Source of the DNA: Maridesulfovibrio bastinii DSM 16055
Lineage (GTDB): Bacteria; Desulfobacterota; Desulfovibrionia; Desulfovibrionales; Desulfovibrionaceae
Assembly: GCF_000429985.1 (NCBI RefSeq)
Contig: NZ_AUCX01000014.1
Coordinates: 62,001 to 126,000 of the forward strand
Reading direction: 5' to 3'
DNA length: 64,000 nt
The notes below the pieces were generated by a model. It made no database searches. It had not been told where the DNA came from and was given only the letters and a program-made list of their open reading frames with translations. Position numbers and translations under genes: made by a program. Shown in pieces: positions 1 through 7,293 of the stretch; position 1 is the stretch's first letter; each line of letters opens with the position of its first letter.

Positions 1-359
1 TCACCTTCACCGTCTTTGGGTTCAGGATCGTCCTCTCCGTCTGCTCCGGAATCGTCTTTATCTGCCTTGTCGTCCTTCTCGGACTCCTGCTTATCTCCTC
101 CCTCATCATCTGACGGACGGGACGGGTCCGGTTCATTCGTCCCTGATTCATCGGGGTTGGGTTCGCTTTCGCCACGAAGTTCGGCGTCGCTGATTTCCTC
201 TTCAGCCCACCACGCATCCTCGGAAGAGCTGACGGATTCCTCAGAAGGGAAATCGCTTACGATTTCGGTATCAGGGGAAACCGATTCAACCGCAGTTGAT
301 TCGGTGGCTGACTCGCTTGCTGTACTCATCTGTTGTTCTGTTGCTGCTTGACCTTCCAT
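1..359 (-). CDS. Acidic phage protein, scaffold-like, truncated by window edge
   Basis: The frame is open from an ATG at 359 to the window edge, so only the first 119 or so residues are present. GGAGAAG lies a few bases upstream of the ATG. The visible part is rich in Glu, Asp, Ser and Pro, with almost no hydrophobic residues apart from one Trp-Trp pair, so it is probably disordered. In P22-type phages the gene after the portal encodes the capsid scaffold, and acidic N-termini are common there. The position two genes after a P22-type portal fits, but no domain can be recognised. The role is an inference from gene order; a head-assembly or structural protein with an acidic leader is also possible. 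Confidence 0.6.
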   Translation of the reverse strand, partial: MEGQAATEQQMSTASESATESTAVESVSPDTEIVSDFPSEESVSSSEDAWWAEEEISDAELRGESEPNPDESGTNEPDPSRPSDDEGGDKQESEKDDKADKDDSGADGEDDPEPKDGEG

Positions 360-429
360 AGTCTTCTCCTTTTTACGCCTGAGATTAGCGGTTACGGCTG
401 ATACGGGTGCCGACCCGAATATTTATTGT

Positions 430-448
430 CGGTGGTTCCGCTCCACCG
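430..448 (-). other. Small RNA hairpin between late phage genes
   Basis: A perfect 6-bp stem (CGGTGG/CCACCG) with a 7-base loop lies in the 100-bp gap between the 72-residue gene and the scaffold-like gene. It has no U-run on the minus strand, so it is not a canonical terminator. It could mark a processing site or mild attenuator in the late transcript. Confidence 0.3.
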
Positions 449-461
449 TAAGCGACAAACA

Positions 462-680
462 TTAATCCCATCTTATCAAGTCATAGTTCCGAGAAAAATT
501 TTCACGATCTTCGTCAGATTCAGTGCGGTTCCAACATCTAAAATTCCTCCCCGGCGGCAATTCGCGATGACTCCTAAAATGTTTTTCAACCTTAGCGTCA
601 AAAGCTCTTTCTTGAGATGGAGTCATCATCCCCCAGTCTGCCTTTTGCGACTCTGTTTTTATAATTTCATCAACACTCAC
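462..680 (-). CDS. Small hypothetical phage protein (72 aa)
   Basis: It starts with GTG at 680, preceded by AAGGAAC at good spacing. It lies 11 bases after the portal stop and on the same strand. The product is charged and hydrophilic, without cysteine pairs, signal peptide or membrane segment, and no family is recognised. Small genes between portal and scaffold in podoviruses are often accessory. It is co-transcribed with the head genes, so a minor head or assembly role is plausible but unproven. Confidence 0.6.
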   Translation of the reverse strand: MSVDEIIKTESQKADWGMMTPSQERAFDAKVEKHFRSHRELPPGRNFRCWNRTESDEDRENFSRNYDLIRWD

Positions 681-691
681 AGTATGTTCCT

Positions 692-2734
692 TTACACAAA
701 GCGTGATTTGTTAACTTCTTCTGAGACTTCACGAGCGATCTTAAATTCTGTTTGCAAAGCTTCCCGCTCTGCGTCAGATTCTTTCTTCTTTGCAGAGGCC
801 AACTTATCCGCTGTTTCTGCCTTTAACTTTTCATTTTCTAACGCCTTAGATTGATTATCTAGTTTTTTAGCTTCCATTTCTAACTGCAATAGAAGTTCTT
901 CAATCTGGCTTTTACGCTCTCCCTCTTTCTTCTCACTCTCCATTTTGACAGCTATCTGTTCTTTGATCTCTTCAGGTGACATATCCTCCTCTCCAGGCAT
1001 AATCCCTAAAAGAGGACGTAAACGCATCAGAAGAGCTTCTTTATTTGGTAGATTGGATAGTTCTAAAGCAAAGGACATAAGCTGCGGTATGATTTCTGGA
1101 GGAGACTGCTTTACCCACTCTATAATGAGGTTCAAGCTCTGTTCACGAGTCGTATCAGTCTGCGGAGCATCGGAGACAATCACATCATAGCGGCCCTGAG
1201 TAATATCGTTTTGAATAACAACTGTTCCCGTTTCAGTCTGTTTTGGTTGGTTAACTTCAACGAATCTTTCTGCATTCGTCATCTTATCTGTTATTCTAAG
1301 GATTTTAGGGCCTTTCCATTTGTCTTGAATTTCGGATGAAACAAGAGTTCCGACTCTGAAAAGGCTGCGTCGGTAATTATCAAAAAGTGTAGCAAGGACG
1401 GTATTTGATTGACGTTGTTTGTTCTCTAAAGCTCGGCCAGATTGTACAGCTGAATGATAACCCATCGATTCATTATTAACGCCTGTGATCTGCTGAATCT
1501 CGCTTTCTGAGGACGCCATTAGCTGGGCTTGTCCCTGCGCTAACATCTGACCTTCTTCCACACGGACCTTCCCTAATCCTCCAGGGTTAAGAAGGACTAA
1601 ACCATCCATGGAAATCATTTCTTCATGCACCGTCTGAGGATCTTTAGCAGCTCCTTCCTCCATTAACAGCCGCCTCTTCTGAAGTAGAGCCAAAGCAACG
1701 GACCTACGCTTGTTCACCTCAATGTTCTGTCCTCTAATCTGGCGAGGGACACCATAAGGACAGCCAAGGCGGTCTACATAACCAAGAAAGGGTATATAAG
1801 GGTATTGATCGTGTCCAAAAGGAGTCGGCATATCTTGCAAGATTTCTTTGCCCAGGAATGTCATTGTCCTCATCTTGCGGACCTTGGCCTTTACGACTTC
1901 GCTGCAAGCCGACATAAGCTGGAACTGCTCCTGCGCGGACATGGACTTTTTAATTTCAACGCACTGTCCATTGTCAAACAAAGCGAACAAGCAGTCCTCA
2001 TACATCGGATACCACATCTCCACCGGACGAACTCTCTTGCGATTGGGGTCAACCCAGGAGGCAGAACCAAGCACACGTTTATCCTGTTCAACATCGTCTG
2101 CTTCATCTCCGTACCCGCCAAGATAATCACCGTCCTGAGAACACAATCCGGTGTAAGCATGCTTAATTTCCTTTTCCTTCTCCGGAAACATGGCGATCAA
2201 AACTTCAAGGTCCACCCATTTCTGATAGAACATGTAGCGGCAGTCTTCGGGGTCCACCCAGGGGCTGGCAAAGGGATCAAACCAAATTTCTTTCCAATCC
2301 CTGTAGACAAGACGAACAGGCTCATGACGTGGGTCAGGATCAAGGCCTACCTGAACCCAACCGATACCGGGAATAACAGAATCACGAAAAGCCTGAGACA
2401 ACTTGAATTGCCCTTGGCACTGATCCAGCACGAAATGAATCCCCTCGGTCATTATCTCTGCCATCTGCCCGTCTTTGCTTGTTCGAGCTTTAGCAATAAT
2501 ATTCTGACGAGTGACTGCCTGAGTCCCGAGGATCAAGTTAATAGCCGGGAAGGTGCGGTTAATAGTGAGAGGATCAATGCCGTAATCAATGGCCATGTCA
2601 AGGTCGTCCTTAGTCCATTGATCTCCGTCGTACATTTCGCAATCCCGCCATGACTCTGCTCTCCAGTCACGAGCAGCAAGACGGGCTTCTTCAACGTAGC
2701 CGAGAGCTGTGTTGATCTTGAGACGCTTCAGCAT
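692..2734 (-). CDS. Phage portal protein, P22 type
   Basis: This is the dodecameric ring at the capsid vertex through which DNA is packaged and ejected. The N-terminal region (aromatic and acidic, DGDQW followed by a DPLTINRTFPAINLILG block) and the length of 680 residues match the P22-like portal family. The C-terminal 150 residues are a charged helical, probably coiled-coil segment rich in Lys, Glu and Ala, as in the barrel region of P22 portal. I prefer the ATG at 2734: it has AGGAGG 11 bases upstream and sits 2 bases after the terminase stop. An ATG at 2764 would add ten residues, but its GGAGGGG touches the start codon and it would overlap terL by 28 bases. Family assignment is firm; the start is likely. 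Confidence 0.9.
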   Translation of the reverse strand: MLKRLKINTALGYVEEARLAARDWRAESWRDCEMYDGDQWTKDDLDMAIDYGIDPLTINRTFPAINLILGTQAVTRQNIIAKARTSKDGQMAEIMTEGIHFVLDQCQGQFKLSQAFRDSVIPGIGWVQVGLDPDPRHEPVRLVYRDWKEIWFDPFASPWVDPEDCRYMFYQKWVDLEVLIAMFPEKEKEIKHAYTGLCSQDGDYLGGYGDEADDVEQDKRVLGSASWVDPNRKRVRPVEMWYPMYEDCLFALFDNGQCVEIKKSMSAQEQFQLMSACSEVVKAKVRKMRTMTFLGKEILQDMPTPFGHDQYPYIPFLGYVDRLGCPYGVPRQIRGQNIEVNKRRSVALALLQKRRLLMEEGAAKDPQTVHEEMISMDGLVLLNPGGLGKVRVEEGQMLAQGQAQLMASSESEIQQITGVNNESMGYHSAVQSGRALENKQRQSNTVLATLFDNYRRSLFRVGTLVSSEIQDKWKGPKILRITDKMTNAERFVEVNQPKQTETGTVVIQNDITQGRYDVIVSDAPQTDTTREQSLNLIIEWVKQSPPEIIPQLMSFALELSNLPNKEALLMRLRPLLGIMPGEEDMSPEEIKEQIAVKMESEKKEGERKSQIEELLLQLEMEAKKLDNQSKALENEKLKAETADKLASAKKKESDAEREALQTEFKIAREVSEEVNKSRFV

Positions 2735-2736
2735 AT

Positions 2737-4188
2737 TTACCTGCGCCTCCTGTTCGGTCTCCATCCCCTCCGCTTTTCATCAGACTTTAGAGCAAAAACT
2801 TCATCTTTGGTTGCAATGAGATATCGTACTGCGTCCATTATGTGATCATTCTCCTTGACGATCTTGCCGTTCTCATCACGACGGTAGAGGCGGACTTCAT
2901 TAAAAAATGCGCTAAGAGTAGAAAAAACTTTAAGACGGCCAGTCGTCAAACGTTGCCAGACCTGATGTAGACCAGACTCAACTCCGTTATTTGCGTTTAC
3001 TAAATTTAGATTCAGCCCCTCAGGATCTGTATATATTTCAAAAAGTGATTCACCATCTTTCTGGCTGCGCCCTCTGGAAGCCGGATCAACTGCTCCTTTC
3101 ATCCAATCTCCGTTACGCTTGATCACATCGGCATGTACTACGGGCTCTGCATGTGAACGCTTGTGCTCGACATAGAGATAAATAATATCGTTCTCTCGAT
3201 CCCAAGCTCCCCATATTGCAGCCGTCCAGTTCCATCCCACATCCATCGCGTAACCTCTTGGCCAGTGCTGAGGAATCGCAAACGGTTTGACCTTGTATTC
3301 CTCTTCATCAAGTGGATAGACTGCCCCGGCTCCAAGCTGTGGAATACCTTTTGAACGAGCAGCACGTTGAAACGGTGGGATCTCTGCAAGTAGTTCTTTT
3401 TTAGCCTTTACCGTCAAATGCGGGACGTCATCCCACGATGCGAATACCACGTACTTTGAATCGCTGAAGAGACACCGGCCATCGTCAGGAAGCTTGCCAC
3501 CGGGGATGAAAGAGAGGACAACTTCTGACATTCCCTCAAGCGGAGTAAACGTCAGCAACATAAGCCCGTTTGTAGTCATAGTACGGATCAAGCACTCTTG
3601 ATAAACATCCATGGGAGGTTCTTCATCGAGCCAGATGAAATCCTTTTCTGTGCCCTGAAATGCTTTTCTCTTCTGGTCGAAGGACTTGAATGTCAGACGA
3701 GAGATTCCGCCAGAAACGTGACGGACGTAGATAGTCTCAATACAATCAGGTACTGATCCAGCCTTGCGCTTAATCTCAATAATGTCTTCAGCCGGAATAA
3801 GCCCGGTTCCCAGTTCATCCAGTTCACCAAGTAATTTAAATTGAACAGTGTCACGAGTCGTCTGACTTGTATCACCTGCGGCCCAACCGGTTGTAGGGTG
3901 ATCAAAACGACGCCCTTCCCACCAATCTGGATATCTGCCGGTCAGATGCAGAGCTACCTCATAGCCCCCACCGCCTTCAGTCTTGCCGACTCGGTTAGCA
4001 GCCATGAAGCAACGCTGGCGATGCGTTGCGCCAGCTTGGAAAAATTCTAAATGTTTACGATAAAGATCACGACGAAGCGGCCCGGAATCAGGATAATATG
4101 AATAGAGTTTCCTACGCTTTGCACGTCTACGCTTCTCTATTAGCAGAGCAATGCGACGTTCTTTAAATTTTCTGGGTAGTTCGCTCAT
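2737..4188 (-). CDS. terL: Terminase large subunit
   Basis: This is the DNA-packaging motor ATPase and headful nuclease that docks on the portal. Residues 63-71 form the Walker A loop (ANRVGKT), with an Arg before GKT as is usual for TerL. Residues 184-190 (FIWLDEE) form Walker B with the catalytic Glu. The C-terminal RNase H-fold nuclease shows Asp316 (AMDVGW), Asp368 (VDPASRG) and a late Asp in the DHIMDAVRY segment. At 483 residues it has the full family length. The N-terminus is strongly basic (residues 8-29). It overlaps terS by 4 bases (ATGA) and is followed at once by the portal gene, the standard packaging order. Confidence 0.95.
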   Translation of the reverse strand: MSELPRKFKERRIALLIEKRRRAKRRKLYSYYPDSGPLRRDLYRKHLEFFQAGATHRQRCFMAANRVGKTEGGGGYEVALHLTGRYPDWWEGRRFDHPTTGWAAGDTSQTTRDTVQFKLLGELDELGTGLIPAEDIIEIKRKAGSVPDCIETIYVRHVSGGISRLTFKSFDQKRKAFQGTEKDFIWLDEEPPMDVYQECLIRTMTTNGLMLLTFTPLEGMSEVVLSFIPGGKLPDDGRCLFSDSKYVVFASWDDVPHLTVKAKKELLAEIPPFQRAARSKGIPQLGAGAVYPLDEEEYKVKPFAIPQHWPRGYAMDVGWNWTAAIWGAWDRENDIIYLYVEHKRSHAEPVVHADVIKRNGDWMKGAVDPASRGRSQKDGESLFEIYTDPEGLNLNLVNANNGVESGLHQVWQRLTTGRLKVFSTLSAFFNEVRLYRRDENGKIVKENDHIMDAVRYLIATKDEVFALKSDEKRRGWRPNRRRR

Positions 4189-4652
4189 GCCTCACCGTTT
4201 TGCTTCTTATCCCACTCTTCGAGCTGAGCCAGTTCTTTATCCAGCTGTTCGTCAGTGAGGTCGCTAAAATCATTCTTATTAGTAATTTCGCGCTTCTCCG
4301 GGGCAAACATCCCTTTGACTTTCAAAGCCATCTCAAGAGCTTTCAGCTGGATGCCCAACGAATTGAACTCTTCAGATTTGATTACCCGTCCTTCGTACTG
4401 AAAAACCTTGACCTCTTTTGCGTCCAGCAAAGAAGCTAACTTTAGCTTTAAAGCCGATTCAGATAGACCATTTTCATCGAGCCATTCAGCTATTTGCGGC
4501 TCATAATCTTTATAATTTTCCCAGCCTATCTTTCTGAAATTTTCGTCTTTACATTTATATCCTGCTGCTCTTGCAGACGCGGCCTTACGCATGAAGGTTG
4601 AAGCTCCCGCATCTAAAAAATGCGCCAGCCACTTTTCGCGGAGCGTGGCCAC
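4185..4652 (-). CDS. terS: Terminase small subunit (probable)
   Basis: The protein has 155 residues, starts with GTG at 4652 behind GGAGT, and its last bases overlap terL. Its N-terminal half is helical and basic, compatible with the DNA-binding HTH of small terminases. The C-terminal part is acidic (SDLTDEQLDKELAQLEEWD), as in many TerS tails that contact TerL. Recognition of pac/cos DNA and delivery to TerL is inferred mainly from position and architecture; the sequence itself is diverged. Confidence 0.75.
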   Translation of the reverse strand: MATLREKWLAHFLDAGASTFMRKAASARAAGYKCKDENFRKIGWENYKDYEPQIAEWLDENGLSESALKLKLASLLDAKEVKVFQYEGRVIKSEEFNSLGIQLKALEMALKVKGMFAPEKREITNKNDFSDLTDEQLDKELAQLEEWDKKQNGEA

Positions 4653-4655
4653 TGG

Positions 4656-4901
4656 TTACTCCGCCAGAACCCAGTCTTCAGCCAGCATGTCAGTCTGACT
4701 TGCAAGCCAAGGCACACGATTTTTAGGAGCGTCGGGGTTGTCAGTCTTAAGCCCGGTTGTGTCGATGTAGATATATGAGTGAGACATAAAACTGTTTTCA
4801 TCTGGGCTTTGGATCTTGATGAAAATCCCCTTGCCGTTCCATCCCTTGCGGCGAACAGCCCTACCTTCTTTCATTGCTTCGATTGCTTTTCCGAAATTCA
4901 T
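4656..4901 (-). CDS. DUF2829 / Tad2-like anti-Thoeris protein
   Basis: The 81-residue protein has the family's hallmark ends: an N-terminal block MNFGKAIEAMKEGRAVRRKGW and a C-terminal block WLASQTDMLAEDW. That is the DUF2829 pattern. Members of this family include Tad2, which sequesters the cyclic ADP-ribose-type signal of Thoeris and so blocks host suicide defence. The gene has its own GGGGGA ribosome site and lies between holin-like and terminase genes in the late operon. Family membership is seen in the sequence; the anti-defence role follows from characterised relatives and has not been shown for this copy. Late-gene position is unusual for an anti-defence gene, so another role for the fold is possible. 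Confidence 0.8.
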   Translation of the reverse strand: MNFGKAIEAMKEGRAVRRKGWNGKGIFIKIQSPDENSFMSHSYIYIDTTGLKTDNPDAPKNRVPWLASQTDMLAEDWVLAE

Positions 4902-5204
4902 TTATTTTCCCCCTTTAGCTATTTTGCACGCACGAGTAGATAAGGCTCTCAGCAAATCGCCACTTGCAAAGCCACTGACGCCAACTATTCCAGCTTTTAC
5001 AGCTTCAGAGAGTTGGAGATCTGTAATAAGCAGATGTACACATACTCCCGCGAACATTGACGTAATAGCTCCAACAAATAGAGACTTCACCGAACATTGG
5101 CCGTCACGTTGGAGGACTCGCACGACGCCACCAGCTGCGGCAATCAGTACTGGAACAGATAGTTTTGCCCATGGCCCAAAATCTTTAAACTGATCGTATG
5201 ACAA
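4902..5204 (-). CDS. Phage holin-like membrane protein
   Basis: This is a 100-residue protein that starts with TTG at 5204, preceded by AAGGGAAG. Three hydrophobic stretches are seen (about residues 14-30, 38-61 and 68-83) and the tail is basic (ACKIAKGGK), the layout of small LydA/holin superfamily III-like proteins. It would permeabilise the inner membrane to release the endolysin (6814-7293). The next upstream genes also encode membrane or exported small proteins, so this stretch is the lysis cassette. The exact holin class is not certain. Confidence 0.7.
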   Translation of the reverse strand: MSYDQFKDFGPWAKLSVPVLIAAAGGVVRVLQRDGQCSVKSLFVGAITSMFAGVCVHLLITDLQLSEAVKAGIVGVSGFASGDLLRALSTRACKIAKGGK

Positions 5205-5217
5205 GACCGCTTCCCTT

Positions 5218-5457
5218 TTATTCCAACGTCAAATCAGGAAGATTCTCAACGTCAGAAATGGATTTACGAAGCCCCTCAAGCCCTTTAACTTCGTACCCTG
5301 CATTCGTCAGTTTAAGCCCTGTAGTGACAATCAGACTGATAACCGGGGCAAGTGGAGCTATAGCTGTTCCAGAGGCAATAATCCCGGCAATAGCTCCAGC
5401 AGCCTCTCCAACGGCCTTTGCTGATTCATCCGAAATTTCAATATCTTTAAATCCCAT
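5218..5457 (-). CDS. Small hydrophobic phage protein (79 aa), lysis cassette
   Basis: The start at 5457 overlaps the upstream stop (TAATG), which argues for translational coupling; a longer reading from 5484 lacks this. A central Ala/Gly/Ile-rich segment (about residues 17-50) could form one or two membrane helices and is flanked by acidic ends. No family is recognised. Its neighbours (lipoprotein, holin-like gene) suggest a role in lysis, perhaps as antiholin, but this is inference. Confidence 0.6.
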   Translation of the reverse strand: MGFKDIEISDESAKAVGEAAGAIAGIIASGTAIAPLAPVISLIVTTGLKLTNAGYEVKGLEGLRKSISDVENLPDLTLE

Positions 5458-5858
5458 TATTTCTGACCTTCGATTTTCTTCCACAGTTTTAGAACTTCAG
5501 CCCAAATTCCTGCGAATATAGTTTTCTGATCTTTGTAAATAGTCCGAGACTTTGCGATGAGAGTGCTGTTCTGACTATCTGTAACTGTTTTCCATGCCTC
5601 AGCGTTCTTTGCCAGCAGGACGACCGCTGGTTTAGCAATGTTCATTGCATCAACAAATTCTGCCGCATACTTCCTTTGTTCAAAACTGATTGCTGATTTA
5701 ATCTCGTTGAACTTATGATAAGTTGCATTGTAAGTGTTGAGCATTAAAACCGAATATTCCACAGCCTGGTCAGCCGGAGGCAAGTCCGAAATTTTACTAA
5801 TTGCACAAGCATGAAGACATGCAATCAGTAAAAACAAAAGGAGCAAACACCTTTTCAT
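5457..5858 (-). CDS. Putative phage lipoprotein (133 aa)
   Basis: It begins with a short basic segment and a hydrophobic run (residues 5-13) ending in cysteines that fit a lipobox (LIAC at 11-14, or LHAC at 15-18). The rest is helical and hydrophilic without a recognisable domain. Position next to holin-like genes suggests an outer spanin or other periplasmic lysis accessory, but an i-spanin partner is not evident. The start overlaps the stop of the upstream 63-residue gene. Confidence 0.65.
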   Translation of the reverse strand: MKRCLLLLFLLIACLHACAISKISDLPPADQAVEYSVLMLNTYNATYHKFNEIKSAISFEQRKYAAEFVDAMNIAKPAVVLLAKNAEAWKTVTDSQNSTLIAKSRTIYKDQKTIFAGIWAEVLKLWKKIEGQK

Positions 5859-6046
5859 CAGTTGTCACCTTTCTTTTCATTCTTAGCGTTGCCAACATTC
5901 AGGCCAAGAATATTGATTAAAGAATGCGCCTTTTTAAAAAAGGCATCGTCCTTCGGGCTAGGAGTAATAGCGGAGAGAGCAGCACCAATACTAACAACAG
6001 CACTGATTACGATCCCAACAGTTTTTGCAATTTCAACAGCGTCCAT
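5858..6046 (-). CDS. Small membrane protein, lysis cassette
   Basis: One clear hydrophobic helix (about residues 8-28, Val/Ile/Ala-rich) follows a short acidic N-terminus, with a Lys-rich hydrophilic tail. Two in-frame ATGs exist, at 6049 and 6046. GGGAGG lies 1 base before the first and 4 bases before the second, so I use 6046, which also forms TGATG with the upstream stop. The topology fits a holin or antiholin. The family is not recognised. Confidence 0.6.
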   Translation of the reverse strand: MDAVEIAKTVGIVISAVVSIGAALSAITPSPKDDAFFKKAHSLINILGLNVGNAKNEKKGDN

Positions 6047-6192
6047 CATGCCTCCCGTTTATAGATCAGGGGATGAACCACGCGCTCCCATTTCCGACAA
6101 AACCACGCAACAAATCCCGGCTTGAATCCCAAATCAAGGAGCCTAGCCGAGACATGAAGAGAGTTAAGTTTGTGCTGGAGGATGGACCGCAT
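6046..6192 (-). CDS. Short phage gene (48 aa), first of late operon
   Basis: An ATG at 6192 is preceded by AAGGGG at 6-base spacing, and the TGA overlaps the next ATG (ATGATG), so the start and the coupling are well supported despite the small size. The product is basic and aromatic, with a C-terminal WERVVHPLIY motif. It contains a short hydrophobic stretch around residues 24-31. I do not recognise a family. It is the first gene after the late promoter at 6307-6315. An overlapping 55-residue frame in the same direction lacks a ribosome site and was rejected. Confidence 0.6.
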   Translation of the reverse strand: MRSILQHKLNSLHVSARLLDLGFKPGFVAWFCRKWERVVHPLIYKREA

Positions 6193-6306
6193 GTTATCCC
6201 CTTGATGTTTTCCAAGAGCCCGCGCCTTTTCATAAATTCAGGACGAAAAGCTGTAGCCTTTCAGAACGAAAAAGGACGGCTGACCGGGCCTCTTCATGAT
6301 GGAATA

Positions 6307-6315
6307 ATTATAACA
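6307..6315 (-). promoter_or_regulatory. Extended -10 promoter, likely phage late promoter
   Basis: On the minus strand the sequence reads TGTTATAAT, a perfect extended -10 element (TGnTATAAT). No good -35 is found at 16-18 bases. It lies just after the terminator at 6399-6425 and about 115 bases before the first late gene at 6192. The 10-bp repeats at 6338-6370 fall where an activator would bind. This is a strong candidate for the start of lysis and packaging transcription. Confidence 0.6.
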
Positions 6316-6337
6316 TGGGGTTTTGAAATGAAGTTGA

Positions 6338-6370
6338 TAGCGGGGCGTAGCGGGACGTAGCGGGACGTAC
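6338..6370. repeat. Three tandem 10-bp repeats upstream of late promoter
   Basis: Three copies of TAGCGGGACG (the first with G for A) follow each other with an exact 10-base period, that is on one face of the helix. On the minus strand they cover about -38 to -70 relative to the extended -10. They are not in a coding region. The likely use is binding of a late-gene activator. Confidence 0.65.
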
Positions 6371-6398
6371 AAGGGGGATTGACAGGTTTTTTTAAAAC

Positions 6399-6425
6399 AA
6401 AAAAAGCCTCAACTCACGCTGAAGC
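6399..6425 (-). terminator. Rho-independent terminator after early left operon
   Basis: Minus-strand hairpin GCTTCA/TGAGGC with one G-U pair and an 8-base loop, followed by seven T. Its 5' arm overlaps the last codons of the HTH gene at 6414. It separates early genes from the late promoter, as t-terminators do before lambda late genes. Confidence 0.55.
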
Positions 6426-6620
6426 CCTTTCGTTTTTATTCGTTTTTTCAATCAACCAACTGTTGAGCTGGTGGTAGTCTGCTCCGTACCTCTTCTCACT
6501 GTAATGATGGATTGGTGCGCCCTCATTAAACCATCCCTTCACAGTATCCACAGAGCATTTAAACACACGTGATATTTCATTCAGGCTAGTCAACTGTAAC
6601 GGTGATATTGCTTGTTTCAT
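6414..6620 (-). CDS. Small HTH protein (68 aa), candidate late-gene regulator
   Basis: Residues about 10-32 (LTSLNEISRVFKCSVDTVKG) have the pattern of a MerR/excisionase-like helix-turn-helix, followed by a wing and a basic tail. Such proteins also occur as small terminase (Nu1-like) DNA-binding modules. The gene is the last one before the terminator and the activator-dependent-looking late promoter, the place of lambda Q. A role in switching on the late promoter is therefore attractive but inferred. It overlaps the upstream membrane gene by 4 bases (ATGA). Confidence 0.65.
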   Translation of the reverse strand: MKQAISPLQLTSLNEISRVFKCSVDTVKGWFNEGAPIHHYSEKRYGADYHQLNSWLIEKTNKNERASA

Positions 6621-6817
6621 TTCCTTTTCCTTCTCACAAAATATGCAACAGCATAAGCAAAGAAGTAAGCGTACACCAATTCACAAGTGTAGCAATAGAC
6701 TCTAGCCAGCAACGGACCTTGGTTACCAATCTCGCAAAGAATCAAGTAGAAGATCACACCGAAATAAAGGGAAGAGACGGCAAGTAAGACATTGCAGCTA
6801 AACAACAGTTTGTTCAT
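6617..6817 (-). CDS. Small two-helix membrane protein (66 aa)
   Basis: Two hydrophobic segments (about residues 5-28 and 42-60) rich in Phe, Tyr, Leu and Cys are followed by a basic tail RRKRK, so both ends are probably cytoplasmic. It overlaps both neighbours by 4 bases and directly follows the M15 endolysin. A holin or pinholin role is possible, which would make a second holin candidate in this prophage. No family is recognised. Confidence 0.6.
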   Translation of the reverse strand: MNKLLFSCNVLLAVSSLYFGVIFYLILCEIGNQGPLLARVYCYTCELVYAYFFAYAVAYFVRRKRK

Positions 6818-7293
6818 CGCCCCACCACCTTAACGCCGTACTTCCACGCATCATGGTTCCGCACATCAAAATGAAACCAGCCCATGCCCTCGAACTCCTC
6901 GATGCAAGTAATCCCAACAAATTCAGCATCAAAATTGCTGGCAGGGAAATGAGGTTCAAAAAAGCCTTTCCTCCGCATATCAGCTCTCACTTCATCAGCA
7001 GTGCAGTCAGCGAAAATACAATCCAGAGCCCGCCCGAACTTGTGCTGAGAAAGAGCGGCGCCAGTCCCCGTGGTCATAGCCCTCAAGCCGGACTCGGTAC
7101 GATCACCGCCCCAGCACCAGTCATTGACGGTCATCTTGCCGTATCTCTCGCGCAGCCGGTCGGCAGTCTTGAGAACTCGGACATCAAACGCCAGCCAGAT
7201 CAGATTGCCGCGGTGTTTGTGGGCCTCGTGAAATCCGGGATAAACCAGCTCTTCGATTCGGAAATGTTTGGGGATGTAGAGTTGTGACATCAC
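6814..7293 (-). CDS. M15-family peptidase, phage endolysin
   Basis: This is a zinc D-Ala-D-Ala carboxypeptidase/endopeptidase-type enzyme that would cut peptidoglycan cross-links at lysis. The metal and catalytic residues are in place: His84 and Asp91 in HKFGRALD, and His141 in WFHFDVR. At 159 residues it is a single M15_3 domain with no cell-wall-binding module and no signal peptide, so export should depend on a holin. It sits among early/replication genes rather than next to the holin-like gene at 4902, separated by a terminator and a promoter. It overlaps rusA by 4 bases. Confidence 0.85.
   Translation of the reverse strand: MMSQLYIPKHFRIEELVYPGFHEAHKHRGNLIWLAFDVRVLKTADRLRERYGKMTVNDWCWGGDRTESGLRAMTTGTGAALSQHKFGRALDCIFADCTADEVRADMRRKGFFEPHFPASNFDAEFVGITCIEEFEGMGWFHFDVRNHDAWKYGVKVVGR

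Noticed and set aside
16-351. Plus-strand 111-codon Ser/Pro/Leu-rich open frame at the left edge
   Set aside because: It is the reverse shadow of the acidic minus-strand gene that starts at 359 with a good ribosome site and continues past the edge.
1805-2653. Plus-strand 282-codon open frame
   Set aside because: It lies wholly inside the portal gene on the other strand; the portal protein is clearly recognised and the antisense product resembles nothing.
6025-6360. Plus-strand 111-codon frame
   Set aside because: It is antisense to the 48-aa gene and the late promoter and has no ribosome site.
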